64,000 nt of DNA from Candidatus Altimarinota bacterium (GCA_028281045.1 JANQKP010000003.1:1-64000); one strand, 5' to 3'. Positions 36,622-46,152 are shown, counted from the first letter of the stretch. Made by a program: numbers and translations. Notes: a model not told the origin generated them from the letters alone.

Positions 36622-37194
36622 ATGGCACAAGTACAAATCACATTCCAGGATCTAGGTGACATCAAACAAGTTTCACTTGTGGGACAACTAGATGAAACCA
36701 ATGTAGATGATGAAGCTAAAAAGATTTATCAGGTTATTGAAGAAATGGCCGTACCAAATCTAATGCTGGATCTTTCTGGTCTTGAATACATGAACTCTAA
36801 GTCTATTGGATACCTAACCGATTGGTACTCTAAAGCAACTGCCAAAGCAGGTAAAATTGCAATTGTAGGACCACGTCCTAATATCATGGATATTCTGAAA
36901 GTGGTTGGAATCACTCAGATCATTGATATTTACAATACCGCTGATGAAGCTAAAGCAGCTCTAGGAGCAAGCGCTTCTGCAGCGCCAGCAGCTCCGGCAG
37001 CTGAAACGCCTGCGCCTGCAGCAACTCCTGAGGCAGCTCCTGCGCCTGCGGCTCCGGCTCCAGAAGCAGCAACGCCTGCCCCGGAAGCTCCTGCGGCCCC
37101 AGTGGCTGAAACACCAGCTGCACCTGCAGCGCCAGCAACGCCTGCCCCAGAGGCACCGGCTACTCCGGAAGAGCCTCAAACTCCTGCTGCTTAA
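36622..37194 (+). CDS. STAS-domain anti-anti-sigma factor with long Ala/Pro/Glu-rich C-terminal tail
   Basis: LMLDLSGLEYMNSKSIGYLTDWY; tail AAPAAPAAETPAPAATPEAAPAP... Confidence 0.9.
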   Translation: MAQVQITFQDLGDIKQVSLVGQLDETNVDDEAKKIYQVIEEMAVPNLMLDLSGLEYMNSKSIGYLTDWYSKATAKAGKIAIVGPRPNIMDILKVVGITQIIDIYNTADEAKAALGASASAAPAAPAAETPAPAATPEAAPAPAAPAPEAATPAPEAPAAPVAETPAAPAAPATPAPEAPATPEEPQTPAA

Positions 37195-37214
37195 ATCGTA
37201 TTAAAATTAAGAAA

Positions 37215-37238
37215 GCTCGCCATTGGCGGGCTTTTTTT
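37215..37238 (+). terminator. Intrinsic terminator
   Basis: GCTCGCC-ATT-GGCGGGC then seven T. Confidence 0.85.
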
Positions 37239-37268
37239 GTAAACTAAAAGCGCTAAATAAAATCAAAC

Positions 37269-38705
37269 ATGAAAAAACTTGTCGGACTTATCGTTATTAT
37301 CCTGATCGCCGTAGGCGTATGGCAAAGAGATCTTCTTCTGTCTTCTTTTTCAGGTAGTTCTAACACCCCTCTTCGCATTGTGCTTTCAGAAGGGGCGACA
37401 GATCTTTCACCGTTTAGTTTGAACCGTAATAACCTCACCAGAACCGCGAATATTTATGAGAGCTTGGTGACTTTTGATCGCAATCTTAAGATTGTTCCAG
37501 CCCTAGCTGTATCTTGGGGAAATTTAGATGAAAACACCTGGGAATTTAAACTGCGTCGTGGCATTTCTTTCCACGACGGCACCGATTTTACTGCTGAAGA
37601 CGTAGTAAATAGCTTTGAAACCGCTAAAACCGGAGAAGCAGGACAAGTCGCGCCTTATGTCAGCAGTATTGCTGAAGTAAAAGTGGTGGATCCGACAACG
37701 ATTCAAATCACTACTAGCGGACCAGATCCTTTAATTTTATCGAAGCTCACCAAAGTGTTTATTCATAAAGGAGATCAAATCGGAACCGGGCCCTATAAAG
37801 TACGCGAGTGGCTGAAGGGGCAAATACTTTCGCTGACCAAATTTGAAGACTACTGGGGAAGAGAACCGGCCTACACCAACGTGAACTACGTGGTAACAGG
37901 CTCTAAGTTCCAAAGACAAAAAGATTTCCAAGAAGGAATCACAGATATCTTAGCTTCTGTACCACCGGATCAGGCTCTGGTTTTACCGGAGGAAAATCGC
38001 AAATCGAACTTTGCCCTTGAGGTGAATTTCATGCTGTTTAATCCAAGTGATCCTGTACTTGAAAATACCGAGATAAGAGACGCGATTAGCCGCGCCTTTG
38101 ATCCTGTAAGAATCCAAGAAATTGGAAACGATTTTGTACGCCCTGCGAGCCAATTTGTAGCCCCAGGAGTCTTTGGATACAACAGTGATATTCCTACCTT
38201 TGAATATAGCGAAGAAACCGCTCCAAAAGATCTCTTTGGAGGACGCCTAGAACGTATTTCACTGGATTATTTACCGAATTATCAGACACTGGTGGAATAC
38301 CTTGGAAAGCAGCTTCGAGACGCTGGCTTCTCGGTGAAGTTCAATCCCCTTTCTGCCGAAGCGCTGCTAAGCAAACTTAAATCGGGAAGCTCGCAGCTTC
38401 TGCTTGTAGGTTGGCAAGCGGAAAACGGAGATGCTGGAGACTTTTTAGATGCTTTTGTGCATAGCCAAGGCGAATTCAACGGAGGTCGTTTTGCGGATAG
38501 CGAAATCGATGCCCTTATTGAATCGGCCCGCACAGAGCTCACTCCAAGCAATCGCGTGAAGCTGCTACAAGACATTATGCTTAAAGTCGATGAAGCCAAT
38601 ATTGGGGTTCCCCTCTTTGAATCTTCTAACCTGTATGCCGTGCAGAAGGATATTAAGTGGGAACCACGCCTAGATAGCCTGGTTTTGGCCACAGAAGTAC
38701 GTTAA
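37269..38705 (+). CDS. ABC transporter substrate-binding protein, family 5 (peptide/oligopeptide type)
   Basis: NIYESLVTFDRNLKIVPALAVSW, LRRGISFHDGTDFTAEDVVNSFE, GTGPYKVREW. Confidence 0.9.
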   Translation: MKKLVGLIVIILIAVGVWQRDLLLSSFSGSSNTPLRIVLSEGATDLSPFSLNRNNLTRTANIYESLVTFDRNLKIVPALAVSWGNLDENTWEFKLRRGISFHDGTDFTAEDVVNSFETAKTGEAGQVAPYVSSIAEVKVVDPTTIQITTSGPDPLILSKLTKVFIHKGDQIGTGPYKVREWLKGQILSLTKFEDYWGREPAYTNVNYVVTGSKFQRQKDFQEGITDILASVPPDQALVLPEENRKSNFALEVNFMLFNPSDPVLENTEIRDAISRAFDPVRIQEIGNDFVRPASQFVAPGVFGYNSDIPTFEYSEETAPKDLFGGRLERISLDYLPNYQTLVEYLGKQLRDAGFSVKFNPLSAEALLSKLKSGSSQLLLVGWQAENGDAGDFLDAFVHSQGEFNGGRFADSEIDALIESARTELTPSNRVKLLQDIMLKVDEANIGVPLFESSNLYAVQKDIKWEPRLDSLVLATEVR

Positions 38706-38772
38706 AGCGGCCAAAGGACTTGTTCATAGAGGTTTTTCATGGTAGGCTCTTAGTTGCTCTTAACTTTTTTTA

Positions 38773-40080
38773 ATGTCTGCTAAATTTCAATCTCCTAAAG
38801 GGGTTCACGACGTCTTACCTGACGATCACCTATTTTTCTCGTACATCAAGAAGATCGTACGTCATAGATGTCGCCAATCTGGTTTCCGTCGTATCACGAC
38901 GCCTCTTTTTGAAAACGTAGATGTTTTCACCAGATCTCTTGGAGAATCCACCGACATTGTAGAAAAAGAAATGTTCCTTATGGAATCTAAAAGCGGTAAG
39001 AAATTAGCGCTTAAGCCGGAAGGGACTGCAGGAGTGGTACGTGCTTACCTGCAACATGGTATGGCGCAGCTTCCACAACCTGTGGAGCTTTACTATATTG
39101 AACCTCACTTTAGATACAATCGTCCTCAAAAAGGGCGTTATCGTCAATTCCATCAGTTTGGATTTGAAGTGATCGGTGAAGCCGATCCTGCGATTGATGC
39201 TCAGGTGATTTTCCTAGCGCATCAAATCAACGCAGACCTGGGTATTGCCGATAAGCTTTCGCTTCAGCTCAATACCATTGGTTCACTTGAAAGTCGCCAA
39301 AAGTACAAAGAAGATCTGGTTTCTTTCTATACCGGTAAAGAACGTAGTCTTTGTGAAGATTGTAAGAAAAGACTTCACAAAAACCCACTACGCCTACTGG
39401 ACTGTAAAGAAGAAGACTGCCAAATCTTAGCTTCTATGGCACCAAAATTCGATTCGGTTATGGACGATGCCTCTAAAGAACACTATGCGCTTGTAAAAGA
39501 ATACCTAGATGAACTTGGGGTGCCTTACACAGAGAATCCAACCCTAGTACGTGGGCTAGATTATTACAGCCACACAGTATTTGAATTCTGGAGCCAAAGC
39601 GAAGGAGCGCAAAACGCCACCGGAGGTGGAGGACGCTACGATGGTCTTGTAGAAGAAATGGGAGGACAGCCTACCCCAGCCATTGGATATGCGGCTGGAA
39701 TTGAACGCCTGATCGATTACATCAAAGAAGCAGGCATTCGTCCACCAAATAAAGACCGTGTACAAGTGTTTGTAGCCCAACTTGGTCTACCCGCTAAAAA
39801 GAAAGCATTACCACTACTAAATGCACTACGTGAAAAAGGAATTAACACCGTAGGAGCCGTTGGTAAAGATAGCCTTAAGGCTCAAGTGGGTCTTGCCGAT
39901 AAAATGAATGCTAGATACGCGCTGATCATGGGGCAAATTGAAGTGAAAGAAAACACCATGATCCTTCGCGACATGGAACGCGGGTCTCAAGAAACCATCT
40001 CATTCGATGACGCTGTAGACCGCATGGTAGAACTCTTTGGAGACAATACTATCGATGAAAATAAGCTATGGGAGGAGTAG
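38773..40080 (+). CDS. hisS: Histidyl-tRNA synthetase
   Basis: PKGVHDVLPDD, LKPEGTAGVVRAYLQHG, GLDYYSHTVFEF, GGGGRYDGLVEEMGG. Confidence 0.96.
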   Translation: MSAKFQSPKGVHDVLPDDHLFFSYIKKIVRHRCRQSGFRRITTPLFENVDVFTRSLGESTDIVEKEMFLMESKSGKKLALKPEGTAGVVRAYLQHGMAQLPQPVELYYIEPHFRYNRPQKGRYRQFHQFGFEVIGEADPAIDAQVIFLAHQINADLGIADKLSLQLNTIGSLESRQKYKEDLVSFYTGKERSLCEDCKKRLHKNPLRLLDCKEEDCQILASMAPKFDSVMDDASKEHYALVKEYLDELGVPYTENPTLVRGLDYYSHTVFEFWSQSEGAQNATGGGGRYDGLVEEMGGQPTPAIGYAAGIERLIDYIKEAGIRPPNKDRVQVFVAQLGLPAKKKALPLLNALREKGINTVGAVGKDSLKAQVGLADKMNARYALIMGQIEVKENTMILRDMERGSQETISFDDAVDRMVELFGDNTIDENKLWEE

Positions 40081-40925
40081 ATCTAGAAGATCATAAGAAC
40101 AAACGGGAGCTCTTTGGAATCATTGGGCATCCTGTGAAATATTCTCTTTCACCCGCAATGCACAATGCGGCTTTTAAGGCACTTGGTATTAACGCAGAGT
40201 ATAAACTCATGGATATTAGCCCAGATGACCCTGAAGAACTGGCTAATTTTTGCTATGAAACGGATTTAAATCACATTGGTGGCTTTAGTGTAACCATGCC
40301 TTATAAAAATCAGATCATGGAATACTGCGACCACTACGATCCCCTGGCTAAAATGGTGAGCTCGGTAAACACCGTAAACGTTGAAGATAGCCAACTCATT
40401 GGCTACAACACAGACGCCATGGGAGCCGCTGCGGCCTTACAAGAAAAGACAGAGATTAAAGACAAGAAAGTGCTCCTGCTTGGGGCTGGAGGCGCTGCCA
40501 AAGCCATTGCTTACGCCCTGCGTGAATTTAATGCAGAAGTATTTATTTACAATCGTACTTTGGAAAAAGCAGAGGCTCTTGCTGAAGAATTAAAACTAGA
40601 AACCATTGATTTAGATGCTATCGGCGGAGCCGATTTCGATATCATCGTCAACGCGACCTCTGTGGGTATGAAACCAAATATAGAAGAAACGATTCTAAGA
40701 TCTGAACAGATTCCCCAGCACGCTGTGGTGATGGACATCATCACCTCACCGCTAAAAACCCAGCTTTTAAAAGAGGCTGAAGAAGCTGGTGCAGAAATTG
40801 TTACCGGTGAAAGAATGCTACTGCATCAGGCTGCAGGCCAATTTGAAATCTGGTTCAAACAAGATGCCCCTATTCAAGTGATGGAAGGTGCACTTTATGC
40901 GGAATTAGAAAAGAGAGTAGATTAA
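40068..40925 (+). CDS. aroE: Shikimate dehydrogenase
   Basis: FGIIGHPVKYSLSPAMHNAAF, GFSVTMPYKNQIM, NTVNVEDSQLIGYNTDAMG, LLLGAGGAAKAI. Confidence 0.93.
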   Translation: MGGVDLEDHKNKRELFGIIGHPVKYSLSPAMHNAAFKALGINAEYKLMDISPDDPEELANFCYETDLNHIGGFSVTMPYKNQIMEYCDHYDPLAKMVSSVNTVNVEDSQLIGYNTDAMGAAAALQEKTEIKDKKVLLLGAGGAAKAIAYALREFNAEVFIYNRTLEKAEALAEELKLETIDLDAIGGADFDIIVNATSVGMKPNIEETILRSEQIPQHAVVMDIITSPLKTQLLKEAEEAGAEIVTGERMLLHQAAGQFEIWFKQDAPIQVMEGALYAELEKRVD

Positions 40926-41236
40926 GAAGTTATTAATTCTTCTCCACCCTTTTCCCAAGCTTCGGTACTCCCTTTAAAGTGGATGATGTTTTTATAGCCA
41001 GCGGCTTTCATTTCGGCGCAGGCGGTTACGCTTCTTCCACCAATTTTGCAAAAGATGTAATACGTTGCGTCTTTATCTGGAAAGAACTCTTCAAAATCTT
41101 CTCCAAGGGCTACGTTAATGGTGCCATCGATATGGCCTTTTTCAAATTCAGCAGGCGTTCTTACGTCTACGAAGTAGGTGTTTTCCGCCTGCTCTTCTAT
41201 AGCTTTTTTAAATTCTTTCAGAGTGCAGTTTTTCAT
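40922..41236 (-). CDS. Rhodanese-domain protein
   Basis: YFVDVRTPAEFEKGHIDGTINV, catalytic loop CKIGGRS. Confidence 0.9.
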   Translation of the reverse strand: MKNCTLKEFKKAIEEQAENTYFVDVRTPAEFEKGHIDGTINVALGEDFEEFFPDKDATYYIFCKIGGRSVTACAEMKAAGYKNIIHFKGSTEAWEKGGEELITS

Positions 41237-43242
41237 ATTGATTTTAACGTCGTTACAAATATTTCGTTTTGGGATAAGTCCAAGTGGTACTCAGGCGTAA
41301 GCGAGAAGGCTTCTGTAGAAGCAGGATAATTTTGCACCACGCTTAAGCCACTTGCAATATCAAAGGTCTTACTGAGGCTAATGCGCTCCGCCCCAGCTTG
41401 TTTTTGCACAATGAGCTTATAGCGATCTATGCTGCCAGCATCTAAGCGGAAAGGCAGTACATAAGAAAGTTCTACACTGCTCGACTGCCCTGGTTTAATC
41501 GCTGTGTTTTGGAAGGCAAACACGGTATATCCTAGATCTTCTGTGATCGTAACTTCTTCAAAGTCTATTCCACTCGCTGAAATGAGTTCGCTTCCGCGAG
41601 GCACATACACGCGCAGATAGTCTTTATTTGGTCCACCACCAAGAATATATTCTAGGGTTTCTATGCCTACCTTGCCGGTTCCCCAGCGTTTTACCAGCTT
41701 ATGCCAACGATCGAATTGGGCCTTGGTCCATGTGTGCTCTTTTTCTATTTTTACAGTGTCTAAAACGTAACCATCTTCATTGATTTCACTATGGTGAGCA
41801 ATGTCTGTATTTACAAAACCATCGCTTTTATTTCCCCCAATAGAGGTGGTGATTAAAGAAAGATAGTCGGTATCTTCTTCAGCGGCCACCATGGCTCCAT
41901 CGATCCCCAAATCTTCTACAATGGCTTGGATTTTATAATCCTTAGAATAAACCTGAATATGTCTTTCATACATCAGATTAGTTACAACGTCGTACACCTT
42001 TTGTACATCGGTCACCCCCAGAAGTCTTTCTTTAAACACCGGCATAAGATCTACCAAAATTTGCTTTGGGGTTTTGGTGTCTGAAATCTTAGATTCAATG
42101 AAATAACTCATGACCCAATTGAAGTTCTCCGCAGTGAAAATGAATGGATAACCCTCAAGTTCTATAGGGCCTGTAAGCTCTAAAAGAGACTCTGCAATGC
42201 GCTGATCTACAGCGATAATTGTATCTACCGAAGGACCATTGCTGTGCTCTAAGAACCAGGCAATGCTTTTAGCCGAGGTTGGAAAATCTGGGCTGTAATT
42301 AGCATCTCGCATATAAAGGCGATCTGCTACCTTATCTATTCCCGGAGGCGCTTCGATGTTTTCCGTGAGTCTTCCATCGGTTTCGTATACATCAATCGTA
42401 TCGAGCTTTGTAATAAGCCCGTCGTTCACATCAATGAGCATGTAAGACCCAATGAATCCTCCGGTGGCTCTGAGCTCATGGTTATTTTGAAGTAGCACTA
42501 GGTAGGTATGTGGCAGGTCTGCCCCAATCATCCTCAGGAATCCATCAAAGTGAGTTTGTAGCTTATTTAAGGCTAAAACCAACGCTCCAATCTGCTCTTG
42601 TCCGAGCTCAATGTAACCTCTAAGCTCTGCCGGTAAAATACTAGCATTAAGCGTGGTGATATCATTTTGGATCTTAATCACCTCAGCATAAATTTCATCC
42701 AAATGCGCCTTTTGTGCTTCTATTTTAGCCGTTAAATCCCCTGCCTCATCTTGCAGAGCAAAGGCTTTAACCAGCCCCTCTGTTTCTTCTAATACAATAG
42801 AAAGTTTTTCAGCAATTTTAGACACAGACACCCCCATAGCAATGAGTTTTTCGGCTGCATCCAGGTATAAATTAGAGCTTAAAAGCTCATTGGCCTGAGC
42901 CGTCATGATCTCTGTATTTTTTTGCAGATTAGAAAAAGATTCTGTGGCACCTTCAAAGAGAAAAGCGGCTTTATCATAATCACCTGCCCTAAGGTAATCT
43001 AAGCCTCCTTTTAGGCTAGAATAACCCGCTTCTGCAGTGAATTTACTCTCGTAAACAAAGTCTTTTCCTTTGATATAAACACTGCTTCCTAGAAAAAGAA
43101 GCATCACGAGCGTAGAAGATAAAAAGAATCCAAAAAGCCCGCGGCTTTTTCTAGGCTGCTTTTTCGCTGGCAGCATATCAAAGTGCTGCCCCTGAAGCGG
43201 CTGCAGTTTTATACCTGAAAATTTAGATATCTTTTTGTTCAC
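41233..43242 (-). CDS. DUF4012 domain protein, membrane anchored
   Basis: YLVLLQNNHELRATGGFIGSYMLIDVNDG...PDFPTSAKSIAWFLEHS; GTG start; TGA stop in ATGA overlap with the rhodanese gene. Confidence 0.87.
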   Translation of the reverse strand: MNKKISKFSGIKLQPLQGQHFDMLPAKKQPRKSRGLFGFFLSSTLVMLLFLGSSVYIKGKDFVYESKFTAEAGYSSLKGGLDYLRAGDYDKAAFLFEGATESFSNLQKNTEIMTAQANELLSSNLYLDAAEKLIAMGVSVSKIAEKLSIVLEETEGLVKAFALQDEAGDLTAKIEAQKAHLDEIYAEVIKIQNDITTLNASILPAELRGYIELGQEQIGALVLALNKLQTHFDGFLRMIGADLPHTYLVLLQNNHELRATGGFIGSYMLIDVNDGLITKLDTIDVYETDGRLTENIEAPPGIDKVADRLYMRDANYSPDFPTSAKSIAWFLEHSNGPSVDTIIAVDQRIAESLLELTGPIELEGYPFIFTAENFNWVMSYFIESKISDTKTPKQILVDLMPVFKERLLGVTDVQKVYDVVTNLMYERHIQVYSKDYKIQAIVEDLGIDGAMVAAEEDTDYLSLITTSIGGNKSDGFVNTDIAHHSEINEDGYVLDTVKIEKEHTWTKAQFDRWHKLVKRWGTGKVGIETLEYILGGGPNKDYLRVYVPRGSELISASGIDFEEVTITEDLGYTVFAFQNTAIKPGQSSSVELSYVLPFRLDAGSIDRYKLIVQKQAGAERISLSKTFDIASGLSVVQNYPASTEAFSLTPEYHLDLSQNEIFVTTLKSI

Positions 43243-43243
43243 A

Positions 43244-43281
43244 GACTTAGTTTAACAAATTTCAGTTTGTTATACTAAGTC
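43244..43281. promoter_or_regulatory. Palindromic divergent promoter region (DUF4012 / recX)
   Basis: GACTTAGTTTAACAAA-TTTCAG-TTTGTTATACTAAGTC, 15/16 matched arms, with opposing -10 boxes TAAACT and TATACT. Confidence 0.6.
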
Positions 43282-43286
43282 GTGTT

Positions 43287-43736
43287 ATGACTAAATCTGT
43301 AAAAGATAAAATTTGGGAAAAAGCTCTTAGTAAAATTGCGGTGAGACCGCAATCTAAAAACGAGCTTCGGCAAAAGCTAAAAGAGGCTTTTCCCGAAGAG
43401 GATCATCTCATTGAATCTACGCTAACGGAGATGGAAAACCTGCAGCTTATAAGCGATAGAAACTTCACAGAACAGTTTCTAGCGCACTTAACGCAGAAAG
43501 CCATTGGTCGCCTTAAAATCATGGTAGAAACGCGTAAAAAAGGATTAGATCCAGACTTGGTAGATACCATGCTACTTAACATGGAGTGGAGCGAAGAAGA
43601 AAGCTGTAAGAGGGCCTATGAAGAGAAGATGAGAACATTGCGTGAAGAAGATCCTGTGAAGCGAAAACGAAAGCTGCTTTCCTTTTTAAGAAACCGTGGA
43701 TTTAAAGACACGGTTATTTATAAGTTTTTAAAATAA
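43287..43736 (+). CDS. recX: Regulatory protein RecX
   Basis: ALSKIAVRPQSKNELRQKLKE...LISDRNFTEQFLAHL...LLSFLRNRGFKDTVIYKFLK. Confidence 0.82.
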   Translation: MTKSVKDKIWEKALSKIAVRPQSKNELRQKLKEAFPEEDHLIESTLTEMENLQLISDRNFTEQFLAHLTQKAIGRLKIMVETRKKGLDPDLVDTMLLNMEWSEEESCKRAYEEKMRTLREEDPVKRKRKLLSFLRNRGFKDTVIYKFLK

Positions 43737-43773
43737 GCTTGCGAAATTCGGCCCTTTGGGGTATTATAGAGTT

Positions 43774-43807
43774 AGCAGAGCCGCGACGGGTCTGCTTTTG
43801 TTTCTAA
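43774..43807 (+). promoter_or_regulatory. Hairpin in the nusA leader
   Basis: AGCAGA-g-CCG-CGA-CGG-g-TCTGCT then TTTGTTT, just downstream of TATTAT (43762-43767). Confidence 0.5.
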
Positions 43808-43817
43808 CTGAACTAAA

Positions 43818-45323
43818 ATGAATCCGCAATTTTTTGCCGCTATTAACCAAATTTGTGACGAAAAGAATATCTCTTTCGAGCAAGTGCTTGAGACTGTAAA
43901 AGCAGCTCTAGCGACCGCTTACCGTAAAGATTACGGGAACAAAGAAGAAGATATTGAAATCGTTCTGAATGAATCTGGAGAATTCGCTACCGTACTTCTT
44001 GTAAAAGAGGTGGTGGAAGAAGTGGAAGACCCAAACATCGAAACTTCGCTTGCAGAAGCCAAAAAGATGAAGAAAGACGTAGAAGTTGGTGATGTGATTA
44101 AGATCGATGTTACCCCTCTAGAATACGGACGTATTGCTGCGCAATCAGCGAAGCAAGTGGTACTTCAACGTCTGCACGAAGCAGAACGTGAAAGCCTATA
44201 CGAAATGTTTAAAGGTCGTGAAAACGAGCTACTTTCTGCGCAAGTGATGCGTACAGAAGGACAAAATGTATATATTCAAATTGAAAAACATAACGTACTT
44301 CTTGGTCCTAAAGACCAAATTCCTAATGAACGTTATCACAATGGTAAACGTATTAAGGTTTATCTAGATAAAGTAGTGCGTACGAGCCGTGGACCACAGC
44401 TTTCTATCTCTAGAACGCATCCAAACCTAGTAGTTCGCCTACTAGAAATGGAAATCCCTGAAATCCTTGAAGGAGACGTAGAAGTACGCTCTATTGCACG
44501 TGATGCAGGAGTTCGTTCTAAAGTAGCCGTATGGTCTGAAGATGAAAAAATCGATCCAATTGGAGCTTGTATTGGACAAAAAGGAGTTCGTATCCAGAAT
44601 GTGATGCAAGAACTGAACGGAGAACGTGTAGATATTATTGAGTGGTCTGAAAACGCAGGAGAATTTATTGCTACTGCGCTTCAGCCAGCGAAAATCTCTG
44701 AAGTGATCATCATAAACGGTGGTGAACAAGAAGGAGTGAAGAAAAGAGCTGCTGTATTCGTTGAAGAAGAAGAACGCCCAATGGCGATTGGTAAACGTGG
44801 TCAAAACGTGCGCCTAGCTTCTGATTTAACTGGGTTCGAGCTAGATCTATACAACATTGAACAACTAGACGCCTTTAAAGAGAAGCTTGCAGAGCTTATG
44901 TCTTCTGACAAGCGCATTGAAGACGCTGACCTTGAGAAAATGGCTGCTGAAGCAGATATTGCTAAAGCGGCTGCTTCTGTAGAAAAAGTAGAAGAACCTC
45001 AAGAAGAGGAAGAAGTTACAGAAGAGGTAGAGGTGATTGAAGAAACTGTAGAAGAAGTAGCTGAAGAGGCTGAAGCTCCTGCAGAGGAAGAAGCAGCTGA
45101 GGAAGCCGAAGAAGACGCTGTAGAAGTGAATTCTGATGCAGAAGACACGCCTACAAGCGGATTTGGTGACCTAAGTGATGACATTGTAGAAAAGCTTCAA
45201 GCAGGCGGTTATAACAGCCTATTTGATATGCAAGGTATGAGCAAAGAAGACATCGAGAAAATCGACGGTATTGGCGAAGCTAAAGCCGATGAAGTACTTG
45301 CTGCTATCGAAGCTCATCAGTAA
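43818..45323 (+). CDS. nusA: Transcription termination/antitermination factor NusA with acidic linker and C-terminal HhH
   Basis: DEKIDPIGACIGQKGVRIQNVMQELNGERVDIIEWS; ERPMAIGKRGQNVRLASDLTG; E/A-rich segment; GIGEAKADEVLAAIEAH. Confidence 0.95.
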   Translation: MNPQFFAAINQICDEKNISFEQVLETVKAALATAYRKDYGNKEEDIEIVLNESGEFATVLLVKEVVEEVEDPNIETSLAEAKKMKKDVEVGDVIKIDVTPLEYGRIAAQSAKQVVLQRLHEAERESLYEMFKGRENELLSAQVMRTEGQNVYIQIEKHNVLLGPKDQIPNERYHNGKRIKVYLDKVVRTSRGPQLSISRTHPNLVVRLLEMEIPEILEGDVEVRSIARDAGVRSKVAVWSEDEKIDPIGACIGQKGVRIQNVMQELNGERVDIIEWSENAGEFIATALQPAKISEVIIINGGEQEGVKKRAAVFVEEEERPMAIGKRGQNVRLASDLTGFELDLYNIEQLDAFKEKLAELMSSDKRIEDADLEKMAAEADIAKAAASVEKVEEPQEEEEVTEEVEVIEETVEEVAEEAEAPAEEEAAEEAEEDAVEVNSDAEDTPTSGFGDLSDDIVEKLQAGGYNSLFDMQGMSKEDIEKIDGIGEAKADEVLAAIEAHQ

Positions 45324-45349
45324 GCCAAAACACCATTAAAGACATATTT

Positions 45350-45379
45350 AAAGCCGCCTAGCGAATGCAGGCGGCTTTT
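45350..45379 (+). terminator. nusA terminator
   Basis: AAAGCCGCCT-AGCGAATGC-AGGCGGCTTTT. Confidence 0.75.
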
Positions 45380-45436
45380 GAAAGGAACGAGATCTCAAGC
45401 CAGCCTTTGAAACAGGCGGCGAGCATCATCGTTGTA

Positions 45437-45982
45437 CTACTTGCTTTGGCGAATAGCCAAAAATCGTTCTTCGGGAAGCTTGCCCTCTTCGTTTATATCG
45501 AGGTCTAGGTAATGACCTTCGGGCCCATGCCGTACACTAGGTATAAGGTGAAAAGAGCTCATATTCCTACAAATCCAAGAGCCAAGCGCAAAGATGGAGG
45601 CACCAGTAATTGCCTGAGGCTTATGCTTCTGGAGAGCAACAAGTTCAGCTAGATTACCTGTCTCATAACCACCATCACCCGCATAATGCAAGGCTTTCTC
45701 TACGTCCCTGGAGTTGAAATGAGTATACTCGATATTCCAATCATCCAAAACTTTCTGGAGCTCTTTTTTAGTAAATACAAATAGGTCTATTTCACCATCT
45801 TTGCACTCACGAGGCTGGATCATCTCCTCTATATCCTTGGAGCTAAGCTCTAATTGCGATGATTTGAGGGCAGCCTCCACATCGCAATTGATTTTTACCG
45901 CCTTATAGGTTTCCATGGCAAGCGTAGGCTTGGCCACAAAGACAAAGACGGCTAAAGAAAAAATGCGTATTAGGCCACGCAT
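45437..45982 (-). CDS. Secreted hypothetical protein
   Basis: Signal peptide MRGLIRIFSLAVFVFVAKPTLA; strong SD GAAAGGAGGTGCCCCATG. Confidence 0.7.
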   Translation of the reverse strand: MRGLIRIFSLAVFVFVAKPTLAMETYKAVKINCDVEAALKSSQLELSSKDIEEMIQPRECKDGEIDLFVFTKKELQKVLDDWNIEYTHFNSRDVEKALHYAGDGGYETGNLAELVALQKHKPQAITGASIFALGSWICRNMSSFHLIPSVRHGPEGHYLDLDINEEGKLPEERFLAIRQSK

Positions 45983-46013
45983 GGGGCACCTCCTTTCAGA
46001 GTTATGTTGATCA

Positions 46014-46060
46014 TTAGTTGTAGCTTGCTACAGGCAGCGCCTACAAAAAGCTACAACTAA
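46014..46060 (-). promoter_or_regulatory. Long leader hairpin
   Basis: 13-bp perfect arms TTAGTTGTAGCTT / AAGCTACAACTAA with inner AGGC-GCT-GCCT stem on the minus strand. Confidence 0.6.
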
Positions 46061-46152
46061 TTAAGCAAGTAGTATTTAAAAGATCATGCTCATAAATTGA
46101 ACAGTGATATATTTTACTACTTTTTTCAAAATAAGTCAATAATTTGCATAAT

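Noticed and set aside
36950-37179. Antisense ORFs rich in Leu/Gln or Arg/Cys
   Set aside because: Complement of the Ala/Pro-rich STAS tail; no independent coding signal. The same applies to antisense ORFs over pilB, the pilN-like gene and rplL.
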